Source: Halobacteriovorax marinus
GTDB lineage: Bacteria; Bdellovibrionota; Bacteriovoracia; Bacteriovoracales; Bacteriovoracaceae
NCBI GenBank assembly: GCA_002163155.1
Contig: MAAO01000002.1
Span: 1-64,000 of the forward strand
Direction: 5' to 3'
Length of the DNA stretch: 64,000 nt
The position numbers were made by a program, and so were the translations under genes. Below are positions 51,145-59,192 of the stretch, one piece after another (position 1 is the stretch's first letter; each line of letters opens with the position of its first letter). The notes under the pieces were generated by a model, which saw only the letters and a program-made list of their open reading frames with translations, did not search any database and was not told the origin of the DNA.

Positions 51145-51990
51145 TTAATAATAGTAATTGGGTGCATGTCTTATGGTTAAATTTTGATCAATATCATGTT
51201 GAATCCACAATTTAGCTTTCTTTTCAATTATCAACTTTTCAATTCTATTTATCGCCTCAAGAGATTGGTGCTTATCGAAATTTAGAGCAGGGATCCTCTT
51301 ATGGTCTCTATTCTTTTCAAAGTGAAAGAGGTCTCCTGATAATACTATTGGGCCTTCATTTCTTAAGTTAACAAGTAGAACTTGATGACCCGGAGTGTGT
51401 CCTTTCGCCGCATGAATCACAACGGAGCTATCTCCAAATATGTCATAAATTGCTTCTACTTCTTGAAAGTTCGCTCTATCAATTTCTGCGTATGAACTTG
51501 GATCAAAATGGTATTGTTTCGCTTTATTTGAAAATGCCGCCTTAAGCTCTTCCCTTTGAATGAGAACTTTTGCCTTTTTAAAGAGGTTTAAGTTTCCTGT
51601 GTGATCAAAGTGTAAGTGAGACAGCGCCACATAATCAATATCATTTGGAGTTAGGTTAATTTTTTTTAATTGAGAAATGAGTGTTTTCTTCACTTGTAAA
51701 TGAAACATTCCTGCCCCAACTGTGACTCCTTCTGTACTTGAGATCAATTGGTCAGAAAGTCCTGTATCCCAGAGAAGATTTCCTTTTGGATGTACAATTA
51801 AGTAACAAGAATTGGTTAACTTCTTTGTCACTCCAAGATCTACTCCAGGAGAAAATAGTGAAATATCTTTTACCGTAATTTCTCCGCAATCAAAGACATA
51901 CAGTTTCGTGGTACTCGTATCTGTTAATCTAGCGCAGCTTATGAGCGTTGCTAAAATTCCGAGAAAAAGAATTGCTTTAGATTTTCTCAT
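51145..51990 (-). CDS. Metallo-beta-lactamase-fold lipoprotein (lactonase-like)
   Basis: A 281-residue lipoprotein (lipobox LISC, Cys19) with the HxHxDH motif (SHLHFDH, residues 125-130) and GHTPGH, SGDLFH and a C-terminal HDIDQN His, all features of the two-zinc N-acyl-homoserine-lactonase group. It would hydrolyse a lactone or similar ester in the periplasm, so a role in quenching signals from other bacteria is possible but not shown. ATG 51990 has GAGGA upstream and begins one base after the stop of the DUF1330 gene; an ORF extension of seven residues exists but is unlikely. Confidence 0.85.
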   Translation of the reverse strand: MRKSKAILFLGILATLISCARLTDTSTTKLYVFDCGEITVKDISLFSPGVDLGVTKKLTNSCYLIVHPKGNLLWDTGLSDQLISSTEGVTVGAGMFHLQVKKTLISQLKKINLTPNDIDYVALSHLHFDHTGNLNLFKKAKVLIQREELKAAFSNKAKQYHFDPSSYAEIDRANFQEVEAIYDIFGDSSVVIHAAKGHTPGHQVLLVNLRNEGPIVLSGDLFHFEKNRDHKRIPALNFDKHQSLEAINRIEKLIIEKKAKLWIQHDIDQNLTIRHAPNYYY

Positions 51991-51991
51991 T

Positions 51992-52291
51992 TTAGTCCTC
52001 AGACGCAGCAATATAAATACTCAGATCTTCAAAACCCTCATCTCTTAAACCAACAACCGCTAAGTATTCAGGGTCATTAAAAGCATCGAGGATATTTTGT
52101 TCATTAGGAAATTCTATTTCTAGTAAACTCTTTGGATTTTGTCTGCCGGCCAAAATTTTTGTAACTTCTCTAGCGAGGGGAGGAAGGATTGCTCCATGTC
52201 TTTTTAGAACTTCAATCGCCACTTCTTTATACTGAGTTACTTTATCTGGATTTTTAACTGTTCCTGAAACTACTAATGTTGCTTTACTCAT
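51992..52291 (-). CDS. DUF1330 domain protein
   Basis: A 99-residue ferredoxin-like fold protein of the DUF1330 family: VSGTVKNPDKVTQYKEVAIEVLKRHGA and LLEIEFPNEQNILDAFNDPEYLAVV are typical. Such small proteins are relatives of ABM monooxygenases and dimerise. It leads the block with the lactonase-like lipoprotein and GST, close to a divergent TetR gene with three operators. AAGGAG precedes the ATG. Confidence 0.9.
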   Translation of the reverse strand: MSKATLVVSGTVKNPDKVTQYKEVAIEVLKRHGAILPPLAREVTKILAGRQNPKSLLEIEFPNEQNILDAFNDPEYLAVVGLRDEGFEDLSIYIAASED

Positions 52292-52313
52292 ATTTGACTC
52301 CTTAAAGATTTAC

Positions 52314-52329
52314 TTGAGTGATTGCTCAA
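52314..52329. promoter_or_regulatory. TetR operator O1
   Basis: TTGAGTGATTGCTCAA, a 16-base near-palindrome matching O2 (one base differs) and O3. It lies just upstream of the DUF1330 gene, next to a likely -10 (TATATT) of its promoter. Confidence 0.75.
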
Positions 52330-52364
52330 ATATATACTGTTCGGAAGAAATAGCAATAGGATAT

Positions 52365-52380
52365 TTGAGTGACTGCTCAA
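52365..52380. promoter_or_regulatory. TetR operator O2
   Basis: TTGAGTGACTGCTCAA, second copy, spaced 51 bases from O1 and 66 bases from O3. It lies in the middle of the divergent promoter region. Confidence 0.75.
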
Positions 52381-52430
52381 GAATGTGTTATTTTTGTTGT
52401 AATTACAAAAGGTTAGGTGCTCATATTTAT

Positions 52431-52446
52431 TTGAGCAAGTACTCAA
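52431..52446. promoter_or_regulatory. TetR operator O3
   Basis: TTGAGCAAGTACTCAA; reading its minus strand gives TTGAGTACTTGCTCAA, matching O1 and O2 at the outer positions. It overlaps the -35 of the tetR promoter, so binding should repress the regulator's own gene. Confidence 0.75.
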
Positions 52447-52460
52447 CTTCATGCTATGAT
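52431..52460 (+). promoter_or_regulatory. Promoter of the TetR gene
   Basis: TTGAGC (52431-52436), spacer 18, TATGAT (52455-52460). The ribosome site AAGGAAAAG and ATG 52481 follow. Confidence 0.6.
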
Positions 52461-52480
52461 CAAATGATAAGGAAAAGTTT

Positions 52481-53065
52481 ATGGGTAGATTAAAAGAATT
52501 TGAATTGCAAGAGGCCCTAGGCAAGGCCATGAATGTTTTTTGGAAAAAGGGTTACGATAAGACATCACTTAAAGACCTCCTAACCGAAATGGATATTCTC
52601 AATGGTTCTTTCTACAATACTTTTGGAAATAAGAAATCTCTCTTTTTAAAAACGCTAGAGTTTTACGGTGAAGAGATTACGGCCAAGAGGGCGAATCATT
52701 TAACAACTAACGAGAGTTTTAAAGTAGGGATTCGCTCACTCTTTGAAGATGTTTTTAAATGTTTTAGCGATAAGAAAACACCTCGTGGATGTCTACTCGT
52801 TAATAGCTTATCTAGTGAATTATTAAAAGATCAAGAAGTTCTAAATTTCGTCCAAACTGAAATTGCTAATTTTGAAGAATTCTTTTTTATTCAATTGGAG
52901 CAAGCTGTTGATTCAGGTGAACTAGATAAGTCCATTAATCCAAAATTAACGGCCTCAATCCTTGTGACATACATTCAAGGACTCATGAAACTTTCTAGTT
53001 TAGAAATTTCTTCTTCCAAATTAGAAAAACAAACGTCTCATTTCTTAGAAGTGATTGGGCTTTAA
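52481..53065 (+). CDS. TetR family transcriptional regulator
   Basis: A 194-residue TetR regulator with the N-terminal HTH (GYDKTSLKDLLTEMDILNGSFYNTFGNKKSLF, about residues 25-55) and a helical ligand domain with RGCLLVNSLSSEL. It is divergent from DUF1330, lactonase-like and GST genes and most likely represses them and itself through three TTGAGTNNNTGCTCAA sites. The inducer is unknown; the target set suggests an electrophile or lactone. AAGGAA before the ATG supports the start. Confidence 0.92.
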   Translation: MGRLKEFELQEALGKAMNVFWKKGYDKTSLKDLLTEMDILNGSFYNTFGNKKSLFLKTLEFYGEEITAKRANHLTTNESFKVGIRSLFEDVFKCFSDKKTPRGCLLVNSLSSELLKDQEVLNFVQTEIANFEEFFFIQLEQAVDSGELDKSINPKLTASILVTYIQGLMKLSSLEISSSKLEKQTSHFLEVIGL

Positions 53066-53159
53066 TTATTAAAGCTAAATTACCTAATCAAATAAGTTCG
53101 TTTAAGTTTATATCAAGATTCTCTATTCCTCTCACTAATTTCTAAAAAATTGTCGAAAT

Positions 53160-55088
53160 ATGATTATGGCAATTACTTTAATAACGAATGACAAAATTCA
53201 AAATGCTCATTTAAATGGACTTTTAAAGGATCGTTTTTCTTATGTAGGATTTCACACTAGTAGTGATGAGTTGAGCTTTGATCGCATCTTAGAACTCTAT
53301 ACTGTGGACATTTTACTCTTTGCCAATGATATAAAAGAAATGAGTATGATTAACTCGATGATTAAAAACGTTTTAATGAATAGTTCTCTTAAACCCAAAG
53401 TTGTTTTCCTAGCAAATGATTTAGCACAGACTCAAAAGAAAGCGACTTCTATCTGCGAAGACTTAATTGATCTCATCGATTATTACATCATAGAAAACTC
53501 AAAAGAATCAAAAATTATCTCCAGACTTATGAAACTTCTTTCATTCAACGATAAAGAGAGAAAGGGTGCAATTGAAGGGGATGTTAATCCCGTCAATGCA
53601 CGCAGTATGCAACAACAGGTCTTAGACACGATGCCTATGAATTTCTTTTGGAAAGATCGTCACTCTGTATACCAAGGTTGTAATTTACCTTTTGCGAAGA
53701 TTGCTGGAATTTCGAATCCTGAAGAAATTATTGGAGAAACTGATTACGATATGCCCTGGCCAAAGGACGAAGCAGATTTCTTTGTGAGTTGTGACAGGAA
53801 CATAATGGAATCTGGAAATTCGGAAATAGGTCTTGTTGAACCAATGTCTGGTACAGATGGAGTGGAGCACTGGGTAGAGACAAGTAAAATACCTTTACGA
53901 AATGATTTACAAGAAATAGATGGAGTCATAGGAGCTTTTCTGGATGTGACAGAAAAGGTTAAGTTGCAGGAAGAAAATATTAAAAAGGAAAAATTAAATG
54001 TCCTTGCTCAGGTCGCGGGAGGGGTCGCGCACGATATAAATAATTGTTTAACTATCGTGCTTGGATTTACAGATATTGCCCTAAAGGGAAAAATGGATCC
54101 TTCTAAGCATATGAGAGCTTTTGAGAGAATTAATTTAGCAGGAAAGAAGGCCTTACAAATTGGTAAAAAACTCATGGCCTTTACTAAAGAAGAACACACC
54201 TTTATGTCTATTTTAGACTTAGAAGAATTTTTCGATTCAAATATTCCTATTTTTAATGTTGGCCTTAAAATGAATGTTGATTTCGAAATTGCAGACGATA
54301 TAGCAAAAGTGATCTTTGATTCAAGCATGCTCTACCAGGTTCTTAATAATATTATTGCTAATGCCAAGCAGGCAAATGAACAAGAGAAAAAGTTTGTGAT
54401 TTCAATGCATCAAAAACATATAGAAAGTAATGAAATAGAAAATTTAAAATGTGGAGATTATATTCTCATAGAGTGCAGAGATTTTGCTGGAGGAATGAAA
54501 GACACAGTACTAGAAAATATTTTTCAACCTTATTTTACAACTAAGTCTGAAGGTAATGGATTAGGGCTGGCAAGTTGTAAGAAAATTATGGAAATGCAAA
54601 ATGGTCACATCGACGCCACAACAGAGCTAGGAGTGGGCACCATTTTTTCTCTGTATATACCAGTGGCAACAGTTGAAAATAGTAAGAAGTATATTCAGTT
54701 TACAAAAGAGCTAGTTAAAGGTGAGGGGCTCATATTATTTTCAGAAGATGATCCCAATTTATCACTAGTAAATATGGACTTGATTGCTGAAATAGGCTTC
54801 ACCGTTATAGGGTACCCAAGTGCAGAAGAATTACTGCTAGATGAGGCCAATATAGAAAAAGCCTGTGCAGTGGTTACTGATTTTAAATTTGAAGATGGTA
54901 TGTACAATGGGTTAGATCTTCTTAATAATTTAAAATCAAAAAGAAAGAACCTTCCTATTATTCTACTTAGTAGTTATATAGACGAAGTCGGCGCCATTGA
55001 GCAATTTGATTATGGCCTACAAAAACCTCTAGATATTCAAAAATTGAGTCAGGTTCTAGCTCACTTATTAAATAAAAGGTCCTTTTAA
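53160..55088 (+). CDS. Hybrid histidine kinase with PAS and C-terminal receiver
   Basis: A 642-residue cytoplasmic kinase. Residues about 1-130 form a receiver-like domain (VDILLFANDIK and VVFLAND), without a clear phosphate-accepting Asp set. PAS domain at about 150-265 (NFFWKDRHSVYQGCN, IGETDYDMPW). Kinase core with His291 in GGVAHDINN, N box NNIIANAKQA and G2 GNGLGLASCKK. The C-terminal receiver (about 520-640) has Asp574 in VVTDFKF. No membrane segment, so it senses an intracellular signal. ATG 53160 or 53166 are both possible. Confidence 0.9.
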   Translation: MIMAITLITNDKIQNAHLNGLLKDRFSYVGFHTSSDELSFDRILELYTVDILLFANDIKEMSMINSMIKNVLMNSSLKPKVVFLANDLAQTQKKATSICEDLIDLIDYYIIENSKESKIISRLMKLLSFNDKERKGAIEGDVNPVNARSMQQQVLDTMPMNFFWKDRHSVYQGCNLPFAKIAGISNPEEIIGETDYDMPWPKDEADFFVSCDRNIMESGNSEIGLVEPMSGTDGVEHWVETSKIPLRNDLQEIDGVIGAFLDVTEKVKLQEENIKKEKLNVLAQVAGGVAHDINNCLTIVLGFTDIALKGKMDPSKHMRAFERINLAGKKALQIGKKLMAFTKEEHTFMSILDLEEFFDSNIPIFNVGLKMNVDFEIADDIAKVIFDSSMLYQVLNNIIANAKQANEQEKKFVISMHQKHIESNEIENLKCGDYILIECRDFAGGMKDTVLENIFQPYFTTKSEGNGLGLASCKKIMEMQNGHIDATTELGVGTIFSLYIPVATVENSKKYIQFTKELVKGEGLILFSEDDPNLSLVNMDLIAEIGFTVIGYPSAEELLLDEANIEKACAVVTDFKFEDGMYNGLDLLNNLKSKRKNLPIILLSSYIDEVGAIEQFDYGLQKPLDIQKLSQVLAHLLNKRSF

Positions 55089-55093
55089 TTAAA

Positions 55094-55813
55094 TTACTTT
55101 ATAACTTTCTTAAGCAACTTAATAGTGGTCTCCGGGATTGACCTGACTCCTTCATAGAGAGAAAAGAGCGCCAGACCGGCCTTCGTTTTCACAATATCTC
55201 TTATTCTATAGTCTGTAAGATTGGCATCGATTTCAGATGGCATGAAGACGAATTGACTGGTGAGCGCTAGTTTATAGCGGCCTAGAATTTTACCTCTCTT
55301 AAGTCTTTCACTCCAAAGACTAAGGGGAACCGCTTTATCAAATACTGAGGGATCAAATATATAAGGTTGGGTTATTCCATCTTTTTCGACCAAAAGAATT
55401 GGTGCCACATGATGTAACCATCCAATTGATCTATAACGGATATCTCCCATGAGAAAAGCTTTTCCAGATCTAAGGCACATGTCATCCATAATCCTCGCCA
55501 TTTCATGGGCCCTAGCTTCACAACCCATTTCTACGTAATCAAAAGGGATATAGCGTTTATTTGTGAGAACTTGAAAGAGCGCCTGTGCCTGTGTTTCATT
55601 TATTATTGATAGACTAAGATTACTTTCAATCTTTGTAGAGAGACCAAAGTTTGTCCTCTTTGAAAAATTTAAACTTTCTTTTAGTAGATTTTTTTCAGTA
55701 TCAAAGCAACTTGCTAATAATTCTCTTTGATCAGCGCTCTCTGCTAAAGCTGAATGAAGTGTGAAGCTACTAAAAATTGTTAGTAGTAGAATTTTTAAAA
55801 TAGCTATTCTCAC
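55094..55813 (-). CDS. Secreted protein-glutaminase-like protein
   Basis: A protein of about 239 residues with a signal peptide (about residues 1-24, ending ALA). The Cys-His-Asp triad of the protein-glutamine glutaminase family (PF18626) is recognisable: GCEARAHEM (Cys98), LHHVAPIL (His135) and FDPS (Asp154). These enzymes deamidate glutamine side chains in proteins. GTG 55813 has GGAG six bases upstream and gives a good signal peptide; the longer ORF begins at a TTG. In a predator it could modify prey proteins, which is inference. It is convergent with the hybrid kinase gene. Confidence 0.8.
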   Translation of the reverse strand: MRIAILKILLLTIFSSFTLHSALAESADQRELLASCFDTEKNLLKESLNFSKRTNFGLSTKIESNLSLSIINETQAQALFQVLTNKRYIPFDYVEMGCEARAHEMARIMDDMCLRSGKAFLMGDIRYRSIGWLHHVAPILLVEKDGITQPYIFDPSVFDKAVPLSLWSERLKRGKILGRYKLALTSQFVFMPSEIDANLTDYRIRDIVKTKAGLALFSLYEGVRSIPETTIKLLKKVIK

Positions 55814-55947
55814 AAGTGACTCCAAAAATTGAATTGTTCTTTGTGTCGCTATTTTAAATTACAACTCTCTCCTAGTGATACTAGTTGAAGTCTTTACAGG
55901 GGGTGGCTAAATAGTAAGCACTTAGAAAAGTAAGTAATACCCTGTTT

Positions 55948-57492
55948 TTACAAGGTAAAACCTTCCTGTTCTTCAGGTTCTACATGACGTCTAGGATATA
56001 TTTCTTCATAATTTTTAACATCTGTCATACTTACGCGTCTATAGATATGTGCTCTGTCGAGTTCACACGGATGAGCTGTTCCAGAAGCAGCTAGAATTTC
56101 ACATAGACTGTGCAGTGTTTCTGCTTGAAAGTTGGCAACCCTAGGTCCTTTGTCTTTAACATTCAGACCACCTTCTAATCCTTTATTTTGCGTAGTAATT
56201 CCTGTGGGACAGTGATTGGTATTGCATATTAGTGCCTGAATACAGCCAAGAGCTAACATCATTCCTCTGGCCGAATAGCAGGAATCTGCACCAAGAGCAA
56301 TCGCCTTAACCATATCAAAGCCCGTGAAAATTTTTCCACTGGCAAATATTTTAAGTTCATCTCTTAAATTATAACTTCTTAAGATATTATTAGTTTTAAT
56401 TAGGCCTTCTTTTAGGGGAGTTCCAATGGAATTCGAAAACTCTAGGGGAGCGGCACCTGTTCCTCCCTCTCCTCCATCGACAGTAATAAAGTCAGGGGCG
56501 ATTCCTAGTTTCACCATATTTTTACACAGATCATGAAACTCTGTACGTGAACCAAAACATAATTTTATACCTATAGGTTTTCCTCCGGAGAGTTCTCTTA
56601 GTTGTTTAATAAAATTTAAGAGCCCAACATTGTCTGTAAAGGCCTTATGATAAGGAGGGGAATCTATACGCGTATGCGGTTTGACTCCTCTGATCTTTCC
56701 AATTTCTTCTGTATTTTTTCCAGCTGGTAGAATTCCTCCGTGACCTGGCTTTGCTCCTTGAGAGAGTTTTATCTCAATCATTTTCACGGAATCTAATTTA
56801 GCTCTCTCTGTAAACTTATCCGCACTAAAATTTCCATCTTCTGTTCTACAACCAAAGTATCCTGTACCGATTTGCCAAATGAGATCTCCCTCATGTTTTA
56901 AATGGTGGGAGCTAATGGAACCTTCACCAGTATTATGGGCAAAACCACCCAGCTTGGCGCCCATATTTAAAGCTTCTATGGCATGACCACTTAGTGAACC
57001 AAAACTCATGGCAGAAATATTTAAGCGACTACAATCGTAGGGATGCTTACAATCTTTTCCTCCAACAGTGATACTCTTAGACACTTTTAAAATCTCTTCT
57101 ACATTTAGAGGATACATACTGTGGTTAATCCACTCGTAACCAATAGCGTATACATCTTCTTGAGTTCCAAAAGGTTTCGTAGCTAAACTTTTCTTGGCCC
57201 TTTGATAGATCACAGATCTCTTAGTTCTATCAATGGGTGTTCCATCTATGTCGGACTCAATAAAGTATTGATAAATTTTTGGTCGTAACTCTTCCATTAC
57301 GTAACGAAGTCTTCCTCCAAGAGGATAGTTCTTTCTAATCGTTTGTTTGTTTTGTAGGGAGTCCACCATACCTAAGTATATAAGTATTATTACAATAGGA
57401 GCTGTGAGGTAGAAGCCCAAAAGGACATATTTAAATAAAATCAATTCTATAATAATAGAAACTATACACGCGATATAAAAATGCTTTCTCAT
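55948..57492 (-). CDS. Membrane-anchored FMN-binding glutamate synthase family protein
   Basis: A 514-residue protein. Two N-terminal membrane segments (about residues 6-45) are followed by a FMN-binding glutamate synthase domain (PF01645): SFGSLSGHAIEALN, HNTGEGS, VDGGEGGTG, EASGK-like FASGKI, and the cluster Cys417-x5-Cys423-x4-Cys428 (numbered from ATG 57492). It lacks the glutaminase domain, as usual for this family. It probably passes electrons between a membrane donor and an unknown acceptor. GGGAAGAG lies before the ATG; an in-frame TTG one codon upstream is unlikely. It is monocistronic. Confidence 0.93.
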   Translation of the reverse strand: MRKHFYIACIVSIIIELILFKYVLLGFYLTAPIVIILIYLGMVDSLQNKQTIRKNYPLGGRLRYVMEELRPKIYQYFIESDIDGTPIDRTKRSVIYQRAKKSLATKPFGTQEDVYAIGYEWINHSMYPLNVEEILKVSKSITVGGKDCKHPYDCSRLNISAMSFGSLSGHAIEALNMGAKLGGFAHNTGEGSISSHHLKHEGDLIWQIGTGYFGCRTEDGNFSADKFTERAKLDSVKMIEIKLSQGAKPGHGGILPAGKNTEEIGKIRGVKPHTRIDSPPYHKAFTDNVGLLNFIKQLRELSGGKPIGIKLCFGSRTEFHDLCKNMVKLGIAPDFITVDGGEGGTGAAPLEFSNSIGTPLKEGLIKTNNILRSYNLRDELKIFASGKIFTGFDMVKAIALGADSCYSARGMMLALGCIQALICNTNHCPTGITTQNKGLEGGLNVKDKGPRVANFQAETLHSLCEILAASGTAHPCELDRAHIYRRVSMTDVKNYEEIYPRRHVEPEEQEGFTL

Positions 57493-57592
57493 CAACTCTT
57501 CCCATACTTTTTAATATTTCAATTATTGTAACAAATTTATGAATTTTGACGGAACAATATTAAATAAAAAATAAGATTCATCAAGTATTGGG

Positions 57593-57634
57593 AAAAAGAT
57601 CTCAGACCGTCCATATTTATAGAGGGCCTGAGAT
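57593..57634 (-). terminator. Intrinsic terminator after the Cys-rich gene
   Basis: On the minus strand ATCTCAGGCC and GGTCTGAGAT form a ten-base stem with one G-U pair, loop 16 bases, followed by CTTTTTCC. It lies 13 bases past the stop codon at 57647. Confidence 0.8.
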
Positions 57635-57646
57635 TATGAGGGGGGC

Positions 57647-58987
57647 TTATTTGTTCTTATAAACTTTTAATTTAAAGTCTTTAGTGACAAATAAACTTTG
57701 AGTAATAGGGTCTACTAGATGCTTGGGAGCTTCTATGGAGATTTTGATTTGCGTTTTGAGTTTAACAGCTTTACCAAAAGATCCTTTTAATCTACTAAAT
57801 CCGTGTTTAGAAAGATCAATGGAGAGTTTAGAATCTGCAGTTGTAAATTCACTTAACTTAAAGGCCTTATTAAAGTGCCTCTTTCCATTTTTTCTTTTAA
57901 CAACATCAATGGTAATCGAGGCCTCTTTAAGGGCTTCACTTCCGCTTGTTTTTAAGACAAATTTTCCTGCCTTATTCATCCATAAACTCTTTAGTTCAGT
58001 CCTAAGTGGTGCTAAAAATGTTTCAAGATGACCAAAGTTGATCTTGTAGACGGTGTTTACAATATTTTCCTCGTCAGTATCACTAACAAGTTGAGTCTTC
58101 TTCTTAGATTGAATATAAGAGATCTCTTTATCGTTATTAATAATTTGCACAACTAATGAGCTATCAGCATTAAGCGATAAGTTGAATTTTGCATTACCAA
58201 CTTGGGCCTCATCAGTGAATTTGAAGGAAACGTTACGAATGAATTTCTTTTCAGCTTGGTAAGGAACATTGATAGGTTTCTTACAAGCATAAGTTTCAGT
58301 TCTGTAACGAGTTACATCTCTACAAACCCATTCTTGATAAGGAATACTGTCGCAAACATTTCTAGTGGGAATCCAATCGCAGACTCTTTCAGAAACATCT
58401 CTACACTCTCTATCTTGGTAAGGAACACTTCTACAAGTTCTCTCTCCAGGATGTGTTCTACAAACTCTATCTTGGTAGGGAACTCTTCTGCAGGTTCTTT
58501 CTCCGGGCTTAGTTGTACAGTGCCTTCTTCCGGGAACGTCTCTACATCTCTCAACACCATTTCTCGTACGACAAACTCTTCTAGCTGGTTCATCGCGACA
58601 AACTTCTCTACTAGGACCTGTTGTGCAATTTTCTCTATAGCGAGTTACGTTGCGGCAAGTTTCTCTGCTAGGTCCTGTTGTACAGCTTTGTCTGTAGTTA
58701 GTGACGTATTCACAGACCTGTCTTGACTGGTTGTAACAGTTATTGTGACCAGGAACGTCTCGACATTCTTGACGGTATCTCGTTTCATTTCCACAGACTT
58801 CTTCTTGGTATGGAACTTGTCTCTCACAAGTTCCATCCACGTACTCAACTCGGTGTAGTGTGATTTCCTTTGTGACCTCTAAATTAACTTCTTCAGATCT
58901 TTGACCTGCATAGTCAAAAGTTTCAGAAGCAAATACTGTTTGAAAACTTAGTAGTGACAAGACTACTAAGAGTTTGAATAAATTCAT
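57647..58987 (-). CDS. Secreted Cys-repeat protein
   Basis: A 446-residue exported protein (signal peptide about residues 1-20). Residues about 54-235 contain about 20 cysteines in a regular ladder, with eight or nine residues between neighbours and recurring units such as CRDVPG, CTTGPSRE, CRxVPYQDR and NVTRYR. The unit is rich in Arg, Thr, Pro and Tyr. From about residue 245 the chain becomes beta-rich, lysine-rich and free of Cys (C2-domain-like strands, but I assign no family). The DNA shows the same repeat pattern at 58290-58830. The array probably forms disulfide-stabilised, elongated structure at the cell surface. It is monocistronic. Confidence 0.8.
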   Translation of the reverse strand: MNLFKLLVVLSLLSFQTVFASETFDYAGQRSEEVNLEVTKEITLHRVEYVDGTCERQVPYQEEVCGNETRYRQECRDVPGHNNCYNQSRQVCEYVTNYRQSCTTGPSRETCRNVTRYRENCTTGPSREVCRDEPARRVCRTRNGVERCRDVPGRRHCTTKPGERTCRRVPYQDRVCRTHPGERTCRSVPYQDRECRDVSERVCDWIPTRNVCDSIPYQEWVCRDVTRYRTETYACKKPINVPYQAEKKFIRNVSFKFTDEAQVGNAKFNLSLNADSSLVVQIINNDKEISYIQSKKKTQLVSDTDEENIVNTVYKINFGHLETFLAPLRTELKSLWMNKAGKFVLKTSGSEALKEASITIDVVKRKNGKRHFNKAFKLSEFTTADSKLSIDLSKHGFSRLKGSFGKAVKLKTQIKISIEAPKHLVDPITQSLFVTKDFKLKVYKNK

Positions 58988-59087
58988 TTCTCTCTCCTTT
59001 AAATAATGTGTGACGCAGATACTATAGGCAATTAGTATGCCAATATATATTTTGTATAGCAGTGCATCTTGTCACGGAAATTATTAA

Positions 59088-59107
59088 TTTTCCAAAATTA
59101 TGGAAAA
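59088..59107. promoter_or_regulatory. Palindrome upstream of the aldo/keto reductase gene
   Basis: TTTTCCA (59088-59094) and TGGAAAA (59101-59107) are complementary around a six-base A/T spacer. It may be an operator in the shared region of two divergent genes. Confidence 0.35.
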
Positions 59108-59192
59108 GTGACAAAATGACACTGGGGCCAGATATAGAAATCTATTTGAGAATATTTGTCACCGGTCTAACTCAAACTTTTTGGAGATCAAT

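Noticed and set aside
58202-58726. A long plus-strand reading frame inside the Cys-repeat gene
   Set aside because: It is antisense to the Cys-repeat gene, and its Ser/Thr/Asn-rich product reflects the repeated DNA. It has no ribosome site.
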